Shown here: positions 36,920 through 44,951 of the stretch, piece after piece | How positions within the stretch are numbered: the stretch's first letter is position 1 | How the letters are laid out: every line of letters starts with the position of its first letter | Assembly (NCBI GenBank): GCA_016710625.1 | Contig: JADJVK010000006.1 | Coordinates: 100,863-164,862 of the forward strand | From: Saprospiraceae bacterium | GTDB taxonomy: Bacteria > Bacteroidota > Bacteroidia > Chitinophagales > Saprospiraceae | Reading direction: 5' to 3' | Length of the DNA: 64,000 nucleotides | Made by a program: the position numbers and the translations under genes | The notes under the pieces: generated by a model | What the model saw: the letters and a program-made list of their open reading frames with translations, nothing else | What the model was told of the DNA's origin: nothing | Databases searched by the model: none

Positions 36920-37271
36920 ATTCTATAACTTCTGCTATTTCTTCTACTTTGGGTTTATGAAATATTCCTAAAGCAACTACTACTAGACCAGCAACCATTA
37001 ATAATGGTGCAACTGTAATTCTTAATGGACTATAAATCAAACTAGGATCCCAAGTATCAGCATTTGGCATTGCTCCACCTAACATTAAGATCATACCTAA
37101 AAATTCTAATCCAACTCCAATTAATATCCATTTAAACTCACTTTTACCAAATAATAATGGAATTTTTACTCTAGCAGCTTTTTCTCTTGAAGCTGTATTA
37201 GAAGAAGTTGTAGTTGACTTTCTTTCAGCAACTGCTGGTGCTGGCTTTTTGGGTTGATTTTGCTTACTCAT
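36918..37271 (-). CDS. DUF3098 membrane protein
   Basis: 117 residues. The N-terminal 40 are polar and low-complexity (PKKPAPAVAERKS). Then comes the DUF3098 core: FGKSEFKWILIGVGLEFLGMILMLGG, DPSLIYSPLRITVAPLLMVAGL and a second membrane helix. The family is a two-helix inner-membrane protein found almost only in Bacteroidota, often near ftsX or uppP, with no assigned function. Those neighbours are not present here. Confidence 0.9.
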   Translation of the reverse strand: MSKQNQPKKPAPAVAERKSTTTSSNTASREKAARVKIPLLFGKSEFKWILIGVGLEFLGMILMLGGAMPNADTWDPSLIYSPLRITVAPLLMVAGLVVVALGIFHKPKVEEIAEVIE

Positions 37272-37290
37272 CCTTGAAATTAATTTTGAA

Positions 37291-37298
37291 CAAAAGTA
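37291..37298 (-). promoter_or_regulatory. Putative -7 element (TACTTTTG) of the DUF3098 gene
   Basis: Minus-strand match to TAnnTTTG, 20 bases before the ATG at 37271. Confidence 0.5.
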
Positions 37299-37320
37299 AT
37301 AATTTTTTTAAATAATTTTA

Positions 37321-37833
37321 TTATTGCGGCAATGGTCCTTTAAATTTTTTCAAACATGGTTGTCTATAATCACAATATTTTTGATAATTTATATTGATAT
37401 TATCTACTTTTTCTTTCCCAACGACCATTAAATGATCACAAGCTTCCCAGTTTTTCTTTAAGCAATCATTATCCCATTCATAGATTTCGTCATTAGTTTT
37501 AGGGGTGAATTTTTTACCTTTTGATTCTTCCACAATGCAATAAGTTCCAGCTTTTAGGATCAATGTAAAGTTGCCATAAGGATCAGTTTTGGTTTTTTGA
37601 ACGGATCTAGTATTGGTATTTATTTTTCCAGATTTTATCAATAAAACTTTATCTGCCAATGGCTTAGGAGCTGTCAACTCGTCTAACATTTCTTGAGAGG
37701 GTCTTGCTCCACCACAATATTGGTTGGTTTCAGTAACTTTACCAGAAATTATATACATTTTTGCTTTAGATTTTTGTGCTGAGCAAGAAATGAATGCAAA
37801 TAAAAATATACTTTGAATTAGAAAAGATTTCAT
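37321..37833 (-). CDS. Lipoprotein with carboxypeptidase-regulatory-like fold (hypothetical)
   Basis: 170 residues. The N-terminus MKSFLIQSIFLFAFISCSAQ ends with a lipobox (FISC), so Cys17 is probably lipidated. The body opens with YIISGKVTETNQYCGGARPS and has KTDPYGNFTLILKAGTYCIVEE, the strand pattern of the carboxypeptidase regulatory (Ig-like) domains common on Bacteroidota lipoproteins. Several Cys (WDNDCLKKNWEACDHL, KYCDYRQPCLKKF) may form disulfides. The function is unknown. It is divergently oriented to the AlkD-like gene with 31 bases between starts. Confidence 0.7.
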   Translation of the reverse strand: MKSFLIQSIFLFAFISCSAQKSKAKMYIISGKVTETNQYCGGARPSQEMLDELTAPKPLADKVLLIKSGKINTNTRSVQKTKTDPYGNFTLILKAGTYCIVEESKGKKFTPKTNDEIYEWDNDCLKKNWEACDHLMVVGKEKVDNININYQKYCDYRQPCLKKFKGPLPQ

Positions 37834-37864
37834 AAATAAATTAAATTTTTAATTTATCGAAGAT

Positions 37865-38566
37865 ATGACAAATCAGTTAAATAAACGAAATGCTGTAGAG
37901 ATTTATTTTTTCAACCTAAAAATTATTTTAGAAGAAAAGGGTAATCCATTTTATGCAGAAAAGCAAGCTAAGTATCTGAAAAATCACTTTTTATTTTATG
38001 GGCATAAAGCTCCCCAATGGATGGCAATTTTCAATAATTTCATTGCTGAGAATGGCTTCATTGCCTATAATCAGTTGTCAGAATTTATTCGACTTTGCTT
38101 TGAAGATGACCATAGAGAAATGCAATATATGGCAATTGAAATGAGCCAAAGGCTTCATAAACAATGGGAAAGCTCTTTTATTGAAGATTTGGAATTTATG
38201 ATTACGAACAAATCTTGGTGGGATAGTGTCGATTGGATTTCGAAATTAGTTGGGATGTATTTTAAAAAATTTCCTGACAAGAAATATATGTATTTTGAGA
38301 AATGGAAAACCTCTAAAAATATGTGGATGAATAGAATTTCAATAATATTTCAATTGCATTACAAACAATCAACTGATTTTGAATTAATGAAGGAAGCGAT
38401 TGTTTTTCATGAAAATAGTAAGGAATTTTTTATTCGAAAAGCTGCTGGTTGGGCATTGAGAACTTATTCTCGATATGAACCTAAGAAAATTTTAGATTTT
38501 ATTGATGAACATCCGAATTTGTCTAGGTTGACAAAAAGAGAAGCTATTAGAAATATTAATTTATAA
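37865..38566 (+). CDS. DNA alkylation repair enzyme, AlkD-like
   Basis: 233 residues made of HEAT-like helical repeats. Family signatures are present: AEKQAKYLKNHFLFYGHKAPQ, MQYMAIEMSQRL, NKSWWDSVDWISKLVG, WMNRISIIFQL and FIRKAAGWALRTYSR. AlkD-type glycosylases remove N3- and N7-alkylated purines without base flipping. The WWDSVDWI segment contains the Trp and Asp residues of the catalytic cleft in the family. It is cytoplasmic, and there is no other repair gene next to it, so it is probably an independent unit. Confidence 0.88.
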   Translation: MTNQLNKRNAVEIYFFNLKIILEEKGNPFYAEKQAKYLKNHFLFYGHKAPQWMAIFNNFIAENGFIAYNQLSEFIRLCFEDDHREMQYMAIEMSQRLHKQWESSFIEDLEFMITNKSWWDSVDWISKLVGMYFKKFPDKKYMYFEKWKTSKNMWMNRISIIFQLHYKQSTDFELMKEAIVFHENSKEFFIRKAAGWALRTYSRYEPKKILDFIDEHPNLSRLTKREAIRNINL

Positions 38567-38606
38567 AAAAAAATGACGGTTGTGCTACTTTAAGCTCAAC
38601 CATCAT
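38567..38606 (-). terminator. Hairpin with T-run on the minus strand
   Basis: ATGACGGTTG at 38573-38582 pairs with CAACCATCAT at 38597-38606 with one mismatch. The A-run on its left makes a terminator only for minus-strand transcription, yet no minus-strand gene is upstream of it. It may instead serve as a 3' hairpin for the AlkD-like mRNA. Confidence 0.35.
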
Positions 38607-38692
38607 ACTCAGTTTCGACAATAGTGTAATTAAATTTTTTATTTATTGATTTCAGTCTAAACAAGAATATTACAATTAATTGTACTTTTGCA

Positions 38693-38700
38693 AATAGAAG
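38693..38700 (+). promoter_or_regulatory. Putative -7 element (TACTTTTG) of the mutA-rlpA genes
   Basis: Exact TAnnTTTG match 89 bases before the ATG at 38789. A convincing -33 TTTG is not seen. Confidence 0.4.
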
Positions 38701-38788
38701 GAATCAATGAAATATTACACAAATATACATTTTTACCTATTTTATTATATATTTTTTTAACAAAAATTCATATAAATATTCTTATAAT

Positions 38789-39826
38789 ATGTCTAAACAA
38801 CTTGTTTACGATTTCCCAAAAGTTTCGGCGGAAGAATGGATGGATGTAGTGAGAAAAGATTTGAAATCAACCAACTATGATCAATTAAAGTGGATAATAG
38901 ATGATGATATTCTTTTGGAACCCATTGTTACGGATGTAGAAAAGTTGGATTTGAATATTAATAAAGAATGGGAAAGCCAATCAACCCTTTGTATTAATGG
39001 AAAAACACCCAATAAAACAATTTTAGAAGCATTAAATAATGGAATTGGAGCTTTAGCATTTAAAGCATTTGAATCCATCGAAGAATATCAAGTTATTTTA
39101 GAGAATGTAAATCAATTATATATTTCTTGGCAAATAAAATTGAGTAATACTGCTGAGTATGAAATGATTAAGTCCTATTTTGCTAAAGAGACAGATATTA
39201 CTTTTCAATTTACAACAATACCTGATTCTGAACTAGTTAAGGATATTTTAAATAATTTTAACCATTCAAAGTTTGCTTTTGATACTAATTTTGAATCCAA
39301 TAAATATTCAGACAATATCGTAAGAATAATTGATTCGACACATCAGTTTATTCAAAAAATGAATGAAGCTGGTATCGAGCCCAATTTGCTTTTAGATAAA
39401 ATAGTATTTGAAACAAAGCTAGGAAAAGAATATTTGATTGAAATTGGATATTTAAGAGCCCTTCATTTGGTTTGGAAAAATTATTCAACCATGTTTGGCA
39501 AAACAAGTTCTGCTGCTAAAATTGTTGTTGGATATGATAAAAGTAATTTAACTGGAGATCCTAATTACAATTTAATTCGTTTGACAACGTTTACAATGTC
39601 TGCAATATTAGGAAGTTCTTATAAGATATATTGTAATAATTTTGATGAAAATATAAATGAAAATATTGAGGCAACAAGGCTGTCAAATAATATTCAGATG
39701 ATACTCAATATGGAATCTTACTTTAATTATGTGACTGACCCAACTGCTGGAAGTTATTTTATAGATGCAGTCACTCAAAAGCTTACGAAAAAATCATGGG
39801 AAAAATTAACAAATTTACTAGGTTAA
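38789..39826 (+). CDS. mutA: Methylmalonyl-CoA mutase small subunit, truncated
   Basis: 345 residues matching the N-terminal and barrel part of the beta (small) subunit: FPKVSAEEWMDVVRKDLKSTNYDQLKW at the start and ESYFNYVTDPTAGSYFIDAVTQKLTKKSWEKL at the end. The family usually continues 100 or more residues further. Here it stops just after the position of the AWELFQ helix, and its last 31 bases overlap the rlpA start. The large catalytic B12-binding subunit is not in this window. With its partner it would interconvert succinyl-CoA and methylmalonyl-CoA; the small subunit itself is non-catalytic. It may be a 3' deletion remnant or a shortened but stable barrel. Confidence 0.8.
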   Translation: MSKQLVYDFPKVSAEEWMDVVRKDLKSTNYDQLKWIIDDDILLEPIVTDVEKLDLNINKEWESQSTLCINGKTPNKTILEALNNGIGALAFKAFESIEEYQVILENVNQLYISWQIKLSNTAEYEMIKSYFAKETDITFQFTTIPDSELVKDILNNFNHSKFAFDTNFESNKYSDNIVRIIDSTHQFIQKMNEAGIEPNLLLDKIVFETKLGKEYLIEIGYLRALHLVWKNYSTMFGKTSSAAKIVVGYDKSNLTGDPNYNLIRLTTFTMSAILGSSYKIYCNNFDENINENIEATRLSNNIQMILNMESYFNYVTDPTAGSYFIDAVTQKLTKKSWEKLTNLLG

Positions 39827-40404
39827 TTATTTTAATTTGCATTAATTTAATTTGCTCATTCACAAAAACTTATAGTCAAGAAATTGGCTTGGCATCTTAT
39901 TATGCAGACAAATTTGAAGGTCAAAAAACGGCTAATGGCGAATTATATGATCATGAAAAATTGACTGCTGCTCATCGCACCATTCCCTTTGGAACTGTAT
40001 TGAGAGTTACGAATATGAGAACTCAAAATTCTGTAATTGTAAGGGTGAATGACAGGGGACCTTTTAACAAAAGGTTTGTAATTGATTTATCCAAAGAAGC
40101 TGCTAAGGCAATTGATATTCATGATGGAAGCCAAGATGTGAAAATAGAAATCTTGGAAAACACAGTAATAGGTGAAGTTTCTATTCATGATATTGGAAAA
40201 CCTAAGGATACCATCGCAGAAAATAAAATAGTACCAGTTGTTATTGAGGAAAAAAAATCTGAAGCTATTGAACCTCAAAAACAAAAAACTGCTGATTCCG
40301 AATCAAAAGAAGTAGCATTGTTGAAAAATATTTATAAGATTGAGTCTGTTGAGTTGCCAGAAAATCAATTTGTTATAAAAGTTGGGAAAGTTCGAAAATT
40401 TTGA
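39796..40404 (+). CDS. rlpA: RlpA-like septal ring lytic transglycosylase/SPOR protein, 5' piece
   Basis: The ATG at 39796 begins a signal peptide (INKFTRLIILICINLICSF) although it overlaps mutA by 31 bases. The double-psi beta-barrel of RlpA follows: IGLASYYADKFEGQKTANGE, AAHRTIPFGTVLRVTN, VIVRVNDRGPF and RFVIDLSKEAAKAIDI. RlpA proteins cleave or remodel peptidoglycan lacking stem peptides at the division site. After a charged linker the SPOR domain starts (NQFVIKVGK) but the frame breaks at 40384-40389. Removing one base of GGGAAA yields VGKFENFDKV and continues into the next piece. Confidence 0.85.
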   Translation: MGKINKFTRLIILICINLICSFTKTYSQEIGLASYYADKFEGQKTANGELYDHEKLTAAHRTIPFGTVLRVTNMRTQNSVIVRVNDRGPFNKRFVIDLSKEAAKAIDIHDGSQDVKIEILENTVIGEVSIHDIGKPKDTIAENKIVPVVIEEKKSEAIEPQKQKTADSESKEVALLKNIYKIESVELPENQFVIKVGKVRKF

Positions 40405-40612
40405 TAAAGTAACAGATTTTCTAAAAAAGAATAGATTAAATAATTTGCCAAATACCTTAATTTATTTAGATAAGGATAATAAGGATTTGGATTATTATGT
40501 ATTAGTTGGACCATTTTATGATAAAATTGAGGCAAAAAACTTTCAAAAAACTTTGAAAAAAGACTTGAAAAACTCAATTGTTTCTTTAAAATCTTTAGAT
40601 AAAGATAAATAA
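40382..40612 (+). CDS. RlpA-like protein, 3' piece (SPOR domain)
   Basis: 76 residues with the second half of a SPOR domain: GKFENFDKVTDFLKKNRL, then YYVLVGPFYDKIEAKNFQKTL and SIVSLKSL. SPOR domains bind denuded glycan strands at the septum and recruit proteins there. Its first in-frame start is a TTG inside the preceding piece, and the two are one gene after a one-base correction. The TAA overlaps the ATG of the next gene (TAATG), which suggests that the complete rlpA is translationally coupled to it. Confidence 0.75.
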   Translation: MGKFENFDKVTDFLKKNRLNNLPNTLIYLDKDNKDLDYYVLVGPFYDKIEAKNFQKTLKKDLKNSIVSLKSLDKDK

Positions 40613-41591
40613 TGGAGAATTACCACTATATAAAATCAATCCACCTTTTTGGCAGATCAATGGATTTATTCAAACTGTTGCTCCTACTTTAACCCAAAGA
40701 AAACCACAAATTACCTACATAAGAGAAAGAATTTCAACACCAGATGATGATTTTTTAGATTTGGATTGGTTGTTTCAAGCTGATAAAGAAAAGTTAGTGA
40801 TTTTATCACATGGCTTGGAAGGGAATTCGAATAAAGTATATATCACCAATGCTGCAAAATATTTCCAAGACCATCAATACAATGTTTTAGCATGGAATAA
40901 TAGAGGTTGTAGTGGTGAAGAAAACAAAACGCTAAAACTTAACCATCATGGCGAGACGGATGATATACATTTGATTGTCAATCATGCAATTAGAAAGTAT
41001 GGATTTCGTAAAGTGTACTTGATGGGATATAGTTTAGGGGGTAGTATAACCTTGAATTATGTGGCTAGAAAGGCAGATATTTTACCAAAAGAGATTTTGG
41101 GAGCAGTTGCAATTTCTACTCCTTGCGATCTTCGGTCGGCTTCACATTCTTTAGATGAAAGGAAAAATTGGTTTTTCAAAGATTTATTTTTCAAGAAAAT
41201 ATCCAAAAGAGTAATTGGAAAAGAGTTACAATTTCCAAATACTTTCGATGTTGATAAATTAAAGAAAGTGAAGAGCTGGAAGGATTTTGATAATGAATTT
41301 TCTGCCAAGTTATGTGGATTTAAGAATTCTGATGATTTTTATGATAACGTTTCTAGTTTGCCACACCTTCCAAAAATCAAGGTGAATACATTGATTTTAA
41401 ATGCAATAAATGACCCAATTCTAACCGAAAAATGCCACCCAAAAGAAATGGTGAAATCGAATAAAAATCTAAAATTGATTTTGACTGACCATGGCGGTCA
41501 TGTAGGATTCTTAGAGCGAAATCATCATCATTCCTTTATGGAAAGGGCAGCATTGCAATTTTTTGAAGATAATTACGATTCACACATATAA
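40612..41591 (+). CDS. Alpha/beta hydrolase, YheT type
   Basis: The ATG at 40612 overlaps the SPOR stop, but one base seems to be lost directly after it (GG at 40614-40615). The frame that matches the family reads LPLYKINPPFWQINGFIQTVAPTL from about 40617. Without that correction the first usable start is a TTG at 40761. The catalytic triad is visible: Ser in LMGYSLGGS, Asp in LNAINDPIL and His in HGGHVGF. Other family segments are ILSHGLEGNS and WNNRGCSGE. YheT-type hydrolases are thought to act on lipid or ester substrates, with no firm substrate here. It is the third gene of the mutA-rlpA transcript. Confidence 0.85.
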
Positions 41592-41800
41592 AAAACAATA
41601 AATTATGAAAATAATTATGTTTTAAAAGTTTTATGAATATTTTGTAAAACAAATTATTGTTCCTAATATCGCATATTATTTCAATACAAAGTGTATTTGA
41701 TTTATTTTATTTCTACCTTTATATAGATTCATGTCATTGAAAAACAGTAAGTTATCCTTCTAAGTTCATTCAAATTATCAAGTTTGTTTACATATATTTT

Positions 41801-42058
41801 TTATTCATGATTTGTCATGAATAATTGTTTGTTATTCTAATTGCCTGAGAGGCCATCCTGAAAGAATTAGATGGTGGGATTGTTGAAAGAGAAAGCTACA
41901 TACCACCATCCTAAAAACCGATTTTGTATGACGTACAGGATATAGTCAATTATTATATTGACTGAAACGGGTCAGTTAGCAGATTGTAAAGACTATTTGC
42001 TGACTGACTTACCTGACGCCTAAAAATAAAAAAACCTGTCGGAACTTTATCTGACAGG
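41801..42058 (+). ncRNA. Candidate structured RNA or leader with five hairpins
   Basis: There is no coding frame, yet stable inverted repeats are dense. TTATTCATGA/TCATGAATAA at 41801-41824 (10 bp, loop TTTG). GATGGTGG 41870-41877 with CCACCATC 41903-41910. AGTCAAT 41944-41950 with ATTGACT 41957-41963. GTCAGTTAGCAGAT 41971-41984 with ATTTGCTGACTGAC 41995-42008 (14 bp with two G-U pairs). CCTGTCGGA 42035-42043 with TCTGACAGG 42050-42058. The G+C content is higher than the flanks. CCATC at 41853-41857 could compete for GATGG, which would allow two folds. The family is not recognised, and the strand is uncertain because the stems work on both. Confidence 0.45.
42022..42058 (-). terminator. Minus-strand terminator hairpin
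   Basis: On the minus strand CCTGTCAGA pairs with TCCGACAGG and is followed directly by TTTTTTTATTTTTA. There is no matching T-run on the plus strand. It could end a short minus-strand transcript from the promoter at 42138. Confidence 0.6.
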
Positions 42059-42137
42059 ATCAATACAAAAAACAAACACTATTTAACAAACATTATTGTA
42101 TTTTAATAATCAATTATTATATCGCTAATTGATGATA

Positions 42138-42145
42138 CAAAGATA
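42138..42145 (-). promoter_or_regulatory. Putative -7 element (TATCTTTG) on the minus strand
   Basis: Exact TAnnTTTG match on the minus strand with no gene downstream, but with a terminator about 80-115 bases further on. The pair suggests a small RNA of roughly 100 nt. Confidence 0.4.
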
Positions 42146-42721
42146 CGGTGCCTATCAAGCTTAAAAAATCACAGATTTTCACAATTTATCTCTTCTACAT
42201 TTTTCAATTTAATCAAAGAAAAATTATTATATTGTTGACAATCAGCAATATATGTTTTTTGTTAGTATTTATATTGGGAAAATTTATATATTTTTTATCA
42301 TTATTTTATTTAAGTACTAGCTATAACCCTTCCTATTTTTTTAAAATATTTGATTTAATTGCGACAATCAATATATATTCTTTTATTAACATATGTTAAT
42401 AAAAAATTAAATTTATCGTTTTTTATATACGAAATTTACTAAAAATCTTATAACACTATTTTTACATTTAGTGATTTCTTTAACATATATTATGATGTTA
42501 TTCAATAACTAACATATTTTATATTAAATAATAATTAAAATTTACCAAAAAATTGACAAAATTATTGAACACATAAATTGAAAATTCGCATTTTATTTTT
42601 ATATAATTTCAATTAAATTTGTGTACAAAGTAGAAGGATTTCATTTTCATTAATTTTTTTGGATTGTTTTTTGCAAATAAATGAGTACCATTTATAAAAG
42701 ACTCTACAATAATAGATTATC
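42146..42721. other. Very AT-rich intergenic region
   Basis: About 575 bases with no supported gene. A plus-strand frame at 42148-42399 is hydrophobic and low-complexity and is not accepted. The ATATGTTAATAAAA, AACATATATTATG and AACATATTTTATATT tracts (42390-42530) are similar to each other but too AT-rich to call a repeat. The upstream signals of the gene at 42722 must lie in the last 100 bases. Confidence 0.4.
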
Positions 42722-44236
42722 ATGATAGAACTAAGGGAGCTTGTGGGCGTTATTTTTAATTCCACACAGAAGAAAGTACATTTAAAAGTCGGGTCGCCTA
42801 ATAACTTATTACAAGAGTTTTTAGAAGGTATCATTTCTGGTGAATTTACGAATGATTTTGAGGCTTCCTATAAGTTGTATCAAACAGACCCAAATTATGA
42901 AAATTATCGTAAACTTAAGGAGCGATTGAAGCTGAAGTTGTATGATAAAATTCTTCAAATTGATTTTAATAATAATTTACATAGCGATTCACAAAAAGTA
43001 TATTATACGAGCCATAAACAGCTTTCTTTAGTCCAGATTTTATTGGCAAAATCTGCCAAACACAATGCAATAAAGTTAGCTGAAAAACTCTTAAAAAAAT
43101 CGATAAAATATCATTTAACAAATATTTCATTAGAGCTAGCTTCCATTTTGAGGGGACATTATGCTACAAATAAAGGGGATATTAAGCGGTTTGAATATTT
43201 TAATGATTCAGTAAATAGTCTTTTGATTTGTAGAAATGCGGAAATAAAAGCGGAAGAATATTACCATAAAATATCCATTAATTTTACGATTTCGAAGGCA
43301 ACAAGACCTGATCTTGAGCCATTAGCAATCCAATTGGTAGAAGATTTAGATAAATCTTTTAGTGATATTGAGACTAGGCAATTTAAATTGTTCCAATATC
43401 AATTGGAAGTCAGTAGATATCAATTAGTGGAAGATTATGAAAATGTAATCGCTGTTTGCGAAAAAGCATGTAATTATTTTTCCAATTTAGATTTGAACTT
43501 GAATAATATGATTTTCATTTTCAAATTTCACATGTTCAACAGCTATTTGCATTTAAGAGATTTTAGCAAAGGAGAGAAAGTTGCAAAAGAAGCAATTTCT
43601 TTGATTCCAGAAGGTGTTCCCAACTGGTTTTATTTGCACGAATCCCTCTTGATTTTGGCGTTTAGTACTGAGAATTATAATTATGCTCTAGAAATTTATA
43701 AATCTGTCAGTAGTCATCCTCGTTTCGAATTTTTATACAAAACCAGAACTGAAAACTGGAAAATTTATGAAGCTTATTTGAATTTCTTAATTAAAATAAA
43801 AATCATCAACACGGATACAAATATCAATTTGAAAATAAATAAATTTTTGAATGAAGTTCCTATGTATTCTAAAGATAAGAGAGGATTGAATGTTGCAATA
43901 TTGATTGTTCAAATCCTGCATTTATTAGTTAAAAAAGATGAAGAAGAAATTTTCAATCGAATACATGCTTTAAAAATGTATTGTCATCGACATTTAAGAA
44001 ATAATGAAAATTTAAGAAGCAATTGTTTTATTAATCTTCTAATTCAGTTTTCTAAGAACGACATGGATGTGAGGAGAACACAAATTTTGGGGAAAAAATA
44101 TTTTGAAAAGTTGAGAGAAACAAATTTTGATGCTTCAAAAAGTGATGTTGAAATAATACCTTATGAATATTTATGGGATTTGATACTCAATTCATTTGGT
44201 AAAAAATCGAAAGGAGTAAAACGACTTGTCGCTTAA
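42722..44236 (+). CDS. Helical-repeat protein, 504 aa, hypothetical
   Basis: The product is all-helical, without a signal peptide or membrane segment. Its N-terminus MIELRELVGVIFNSTQKKVHLKVGS is followed by helix pairs of about 35-40 residues resembling TPR units (LAIQLVEDLDKSF, YENVIAVCEKACNYF, FSKGEKVAKEAISLIPEG, NYALEIYKSVSSH). It probably acts as a cytoplasmic scaffold or regulator. No enzymatic motif is visible. The gene-free kilobase upstream and the convergent gene three bases downstream suggest a single-gene unit. Similar long helical proteins are frequent in Saprospiria-like genomes, but no family name can be supported. Confidence 0.65.
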   Translation: MIELRELVGVIFNSTQKKVHLKVGSPNNLLQEFLEGIISGEFTNDFEASYKLYQTDPNYENYRKLKERLKLKLYDKILQIDFNNNLHSDSQKVYYTSHKQLSLVQILLAKSAKHNAIKLAEKLLKKSIKYHLTNISLELASILRGHYATNKGDIKRFEYFNDSVNSLLICRNAEIKAEEYYHKISINFTISKATRPDLEPLAIQLVEDLDKSFSDIETRQFKLFQYQLEVSRYQLVEDYENVIAVCEKACNYFSNLDLNLNNMIFIFKFHMFNSYLHLRDFSKGEKVAKEAISLIPEGVPNWFYLHESLLILAFSTENYNYALEIYKSVSSHPRFEFLYKTRTENWKIYEAYLNFLIKIKIINTDTNINLKINKFLNEVPMYSKDKRGLNVAILIVQILHLLVKKDEEEIFNRIHALKMYCHRHLRNNENLRSNCFINLLIQFSKNDMDVRRTQILGKKYFEKLRETNFDASKSDVEIIPYEYLWDLILNSFGKKSKGVKRLVA

Positions 44237-44238
44237 GT

Positions 44239-44625
44239 TTACTTTACTTCAGACCTTATGCCTTCTTTATAATAAAATAATTTAGCTGATTTTACTCTGG
44301 GTAAAATGATGTCTTGCAAGTACTTTTTTGCTGCATCATCCTCCTCAAAGTCGGCAATAAATTGATAGCAATAGCCATCGGATTTATCCACTAGTATTTT
44401 ACCATATTGACTGAAAATAGGGTAGTTGCTAGAAAGCGGTACCTCTGAGTGAATTAACTCAATAGTAAATCCAGAAAATAATTTAGGAAAGTCCTTAATT
44501 TCTCTATAAACCACTTTAGTATAACTATCTTTGTTATACAAATTGGTAGAAGAAGTCAATTCATCTTGTGCAGCAAGATTTGAGTATATCAAAAAACTTG
44601 CAACAATGAATGTTAGCTTGTTCAT
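44239..44625 (-). CDS. Secreted hypothetical protein, 128 aa
   Basis: A signal peptide (MNKLTFIVASFLIYSNLAAQ) leads to a mature domain of about 108 residues with a mixed alpha/beta pattern (GFTIELIHSEVPLS, IFSQYGKILVDKSDGYCYQFIADF, AAKKYLQDIILPRVKSAKLFYYKEG). The arrangement of two strand-helix units resembles a SPOR-like fold, but this is weak. It is periplasmic or surface-located. The start codon is immediately preceded by the AGCAAAACCGATTT element that recurs upstream (44626-44837). Its stop is three bases from the convergent helical-repeat gene. Confidence 0.65.
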   Translation of the reverse strand: MNKLTFIVASFLIYSNLAAQDELTSSTNLYNKDSYTKVVYREIKDFPKLFSGFTIELIHSEVPLSSNYPIFSQYGKILVDKSDGYCYQFIADFEEDDAAKKYLQDIILPRVKSAKLFYYKEGIRSEVK

Positions 44626-44837
44626 AAATCGGTTTTGCTGTCAGAAAGTCCTATTGACTATATACTATTTTAAAATTCCTTCTGAACTATTTGAAGAAGG
44701 TTTTGTAATAATAACTGACAAAAATGTAACTGCCGAAAGCAGTATACCAAATAGTAAAAAGTGCTCCATATGTTTGCCTGTGCAATGTTAATTTGTTTTA
44801 AAATCGGTTTTTGCTAATTCAATCTATCGGTTTGCTA
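44626..44837 (-). repeat. Three copies of an AGCAAA(AA)CCGAT element
   Basis: On the minus strand the element appears at 44639-44626 (AGCAAAACCGATTT, touching the ATG at 44625), 44815-44801 (AGCAAAAACCGATTT) and 44836-44826 (AGCAAACCGAT). Copies lie upstream of both the 34-aa frame and the secreted-protein gene. They could be operator sites or short dispersed repeats. A further dyad, TTTTGCTAA 44809-44817 with TTAGCAAAA 44866-44874, overlaps one copy. Confidence 0.4.
44665..44769 (-). CDS. Possible 34-aa membrane peptide
   Basis: The minus-strand frame from ATG at 44767-44769 to TAG at 44665-44667 encodes MEHFLLFGILLSAVTFLSV, then IITKPSSNSSEGILK. A single hydrophobic helix follows a short polar N-terminus, as in known small membrane peptides such as KdpF or CcoS, but no family match is claimed. 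It lies 39 bases upstream of the secreted protein gene on the same strand. Its size makes chance occurrence possible. Confidence 0.35.
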   Translation of the reverse strand: MEHFLLFGILLSAVTFLSVIITKPSSNSSEGILK

Positions 44838-44951
44838 CTACACAGAAATCGATCATGGGATATAGTTAGCAAAATTATATATAAAAAAATATAATGTGTA
44901 AAGGTGATATTAATTTTTAATATATGCAAATAATTTAAACTTTTTTTTAAT

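Noticed and set aside
40384..40389. Programmed ribosomal frameshift in rlpA
   Set aside because: GGGAAA is short, there is no downstream stem or pseudoknot, and similar breaks occur in unrelated genes, so sequence error or decay is simpler.
41843..42020. TPP riboswitch, suggested by CCTGAGA and ACCTGA
   Set aside because: The order and spacing of the TPP core motifs (CTGAGA with ACCC, and ACCTGATCTGG) are not met, and no thiamine gene follows.
42148..42399. Plus-strand frame of 83 codons from a GTG
   Set aside because: Almost only Ile, Phe, Leu, Tyr and Asn in AT-rich DNA, with no start context and no domain, and it overlaps a putative minus-strand promoter. A chance frame is more likely.
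44531..44791. Plus-strand frame of 86 codons
   Set aside because: Overlaps the signal-peptide end of the better-supported minus-strand gene and the repeated AGCAAA elements; the translation has no domain.
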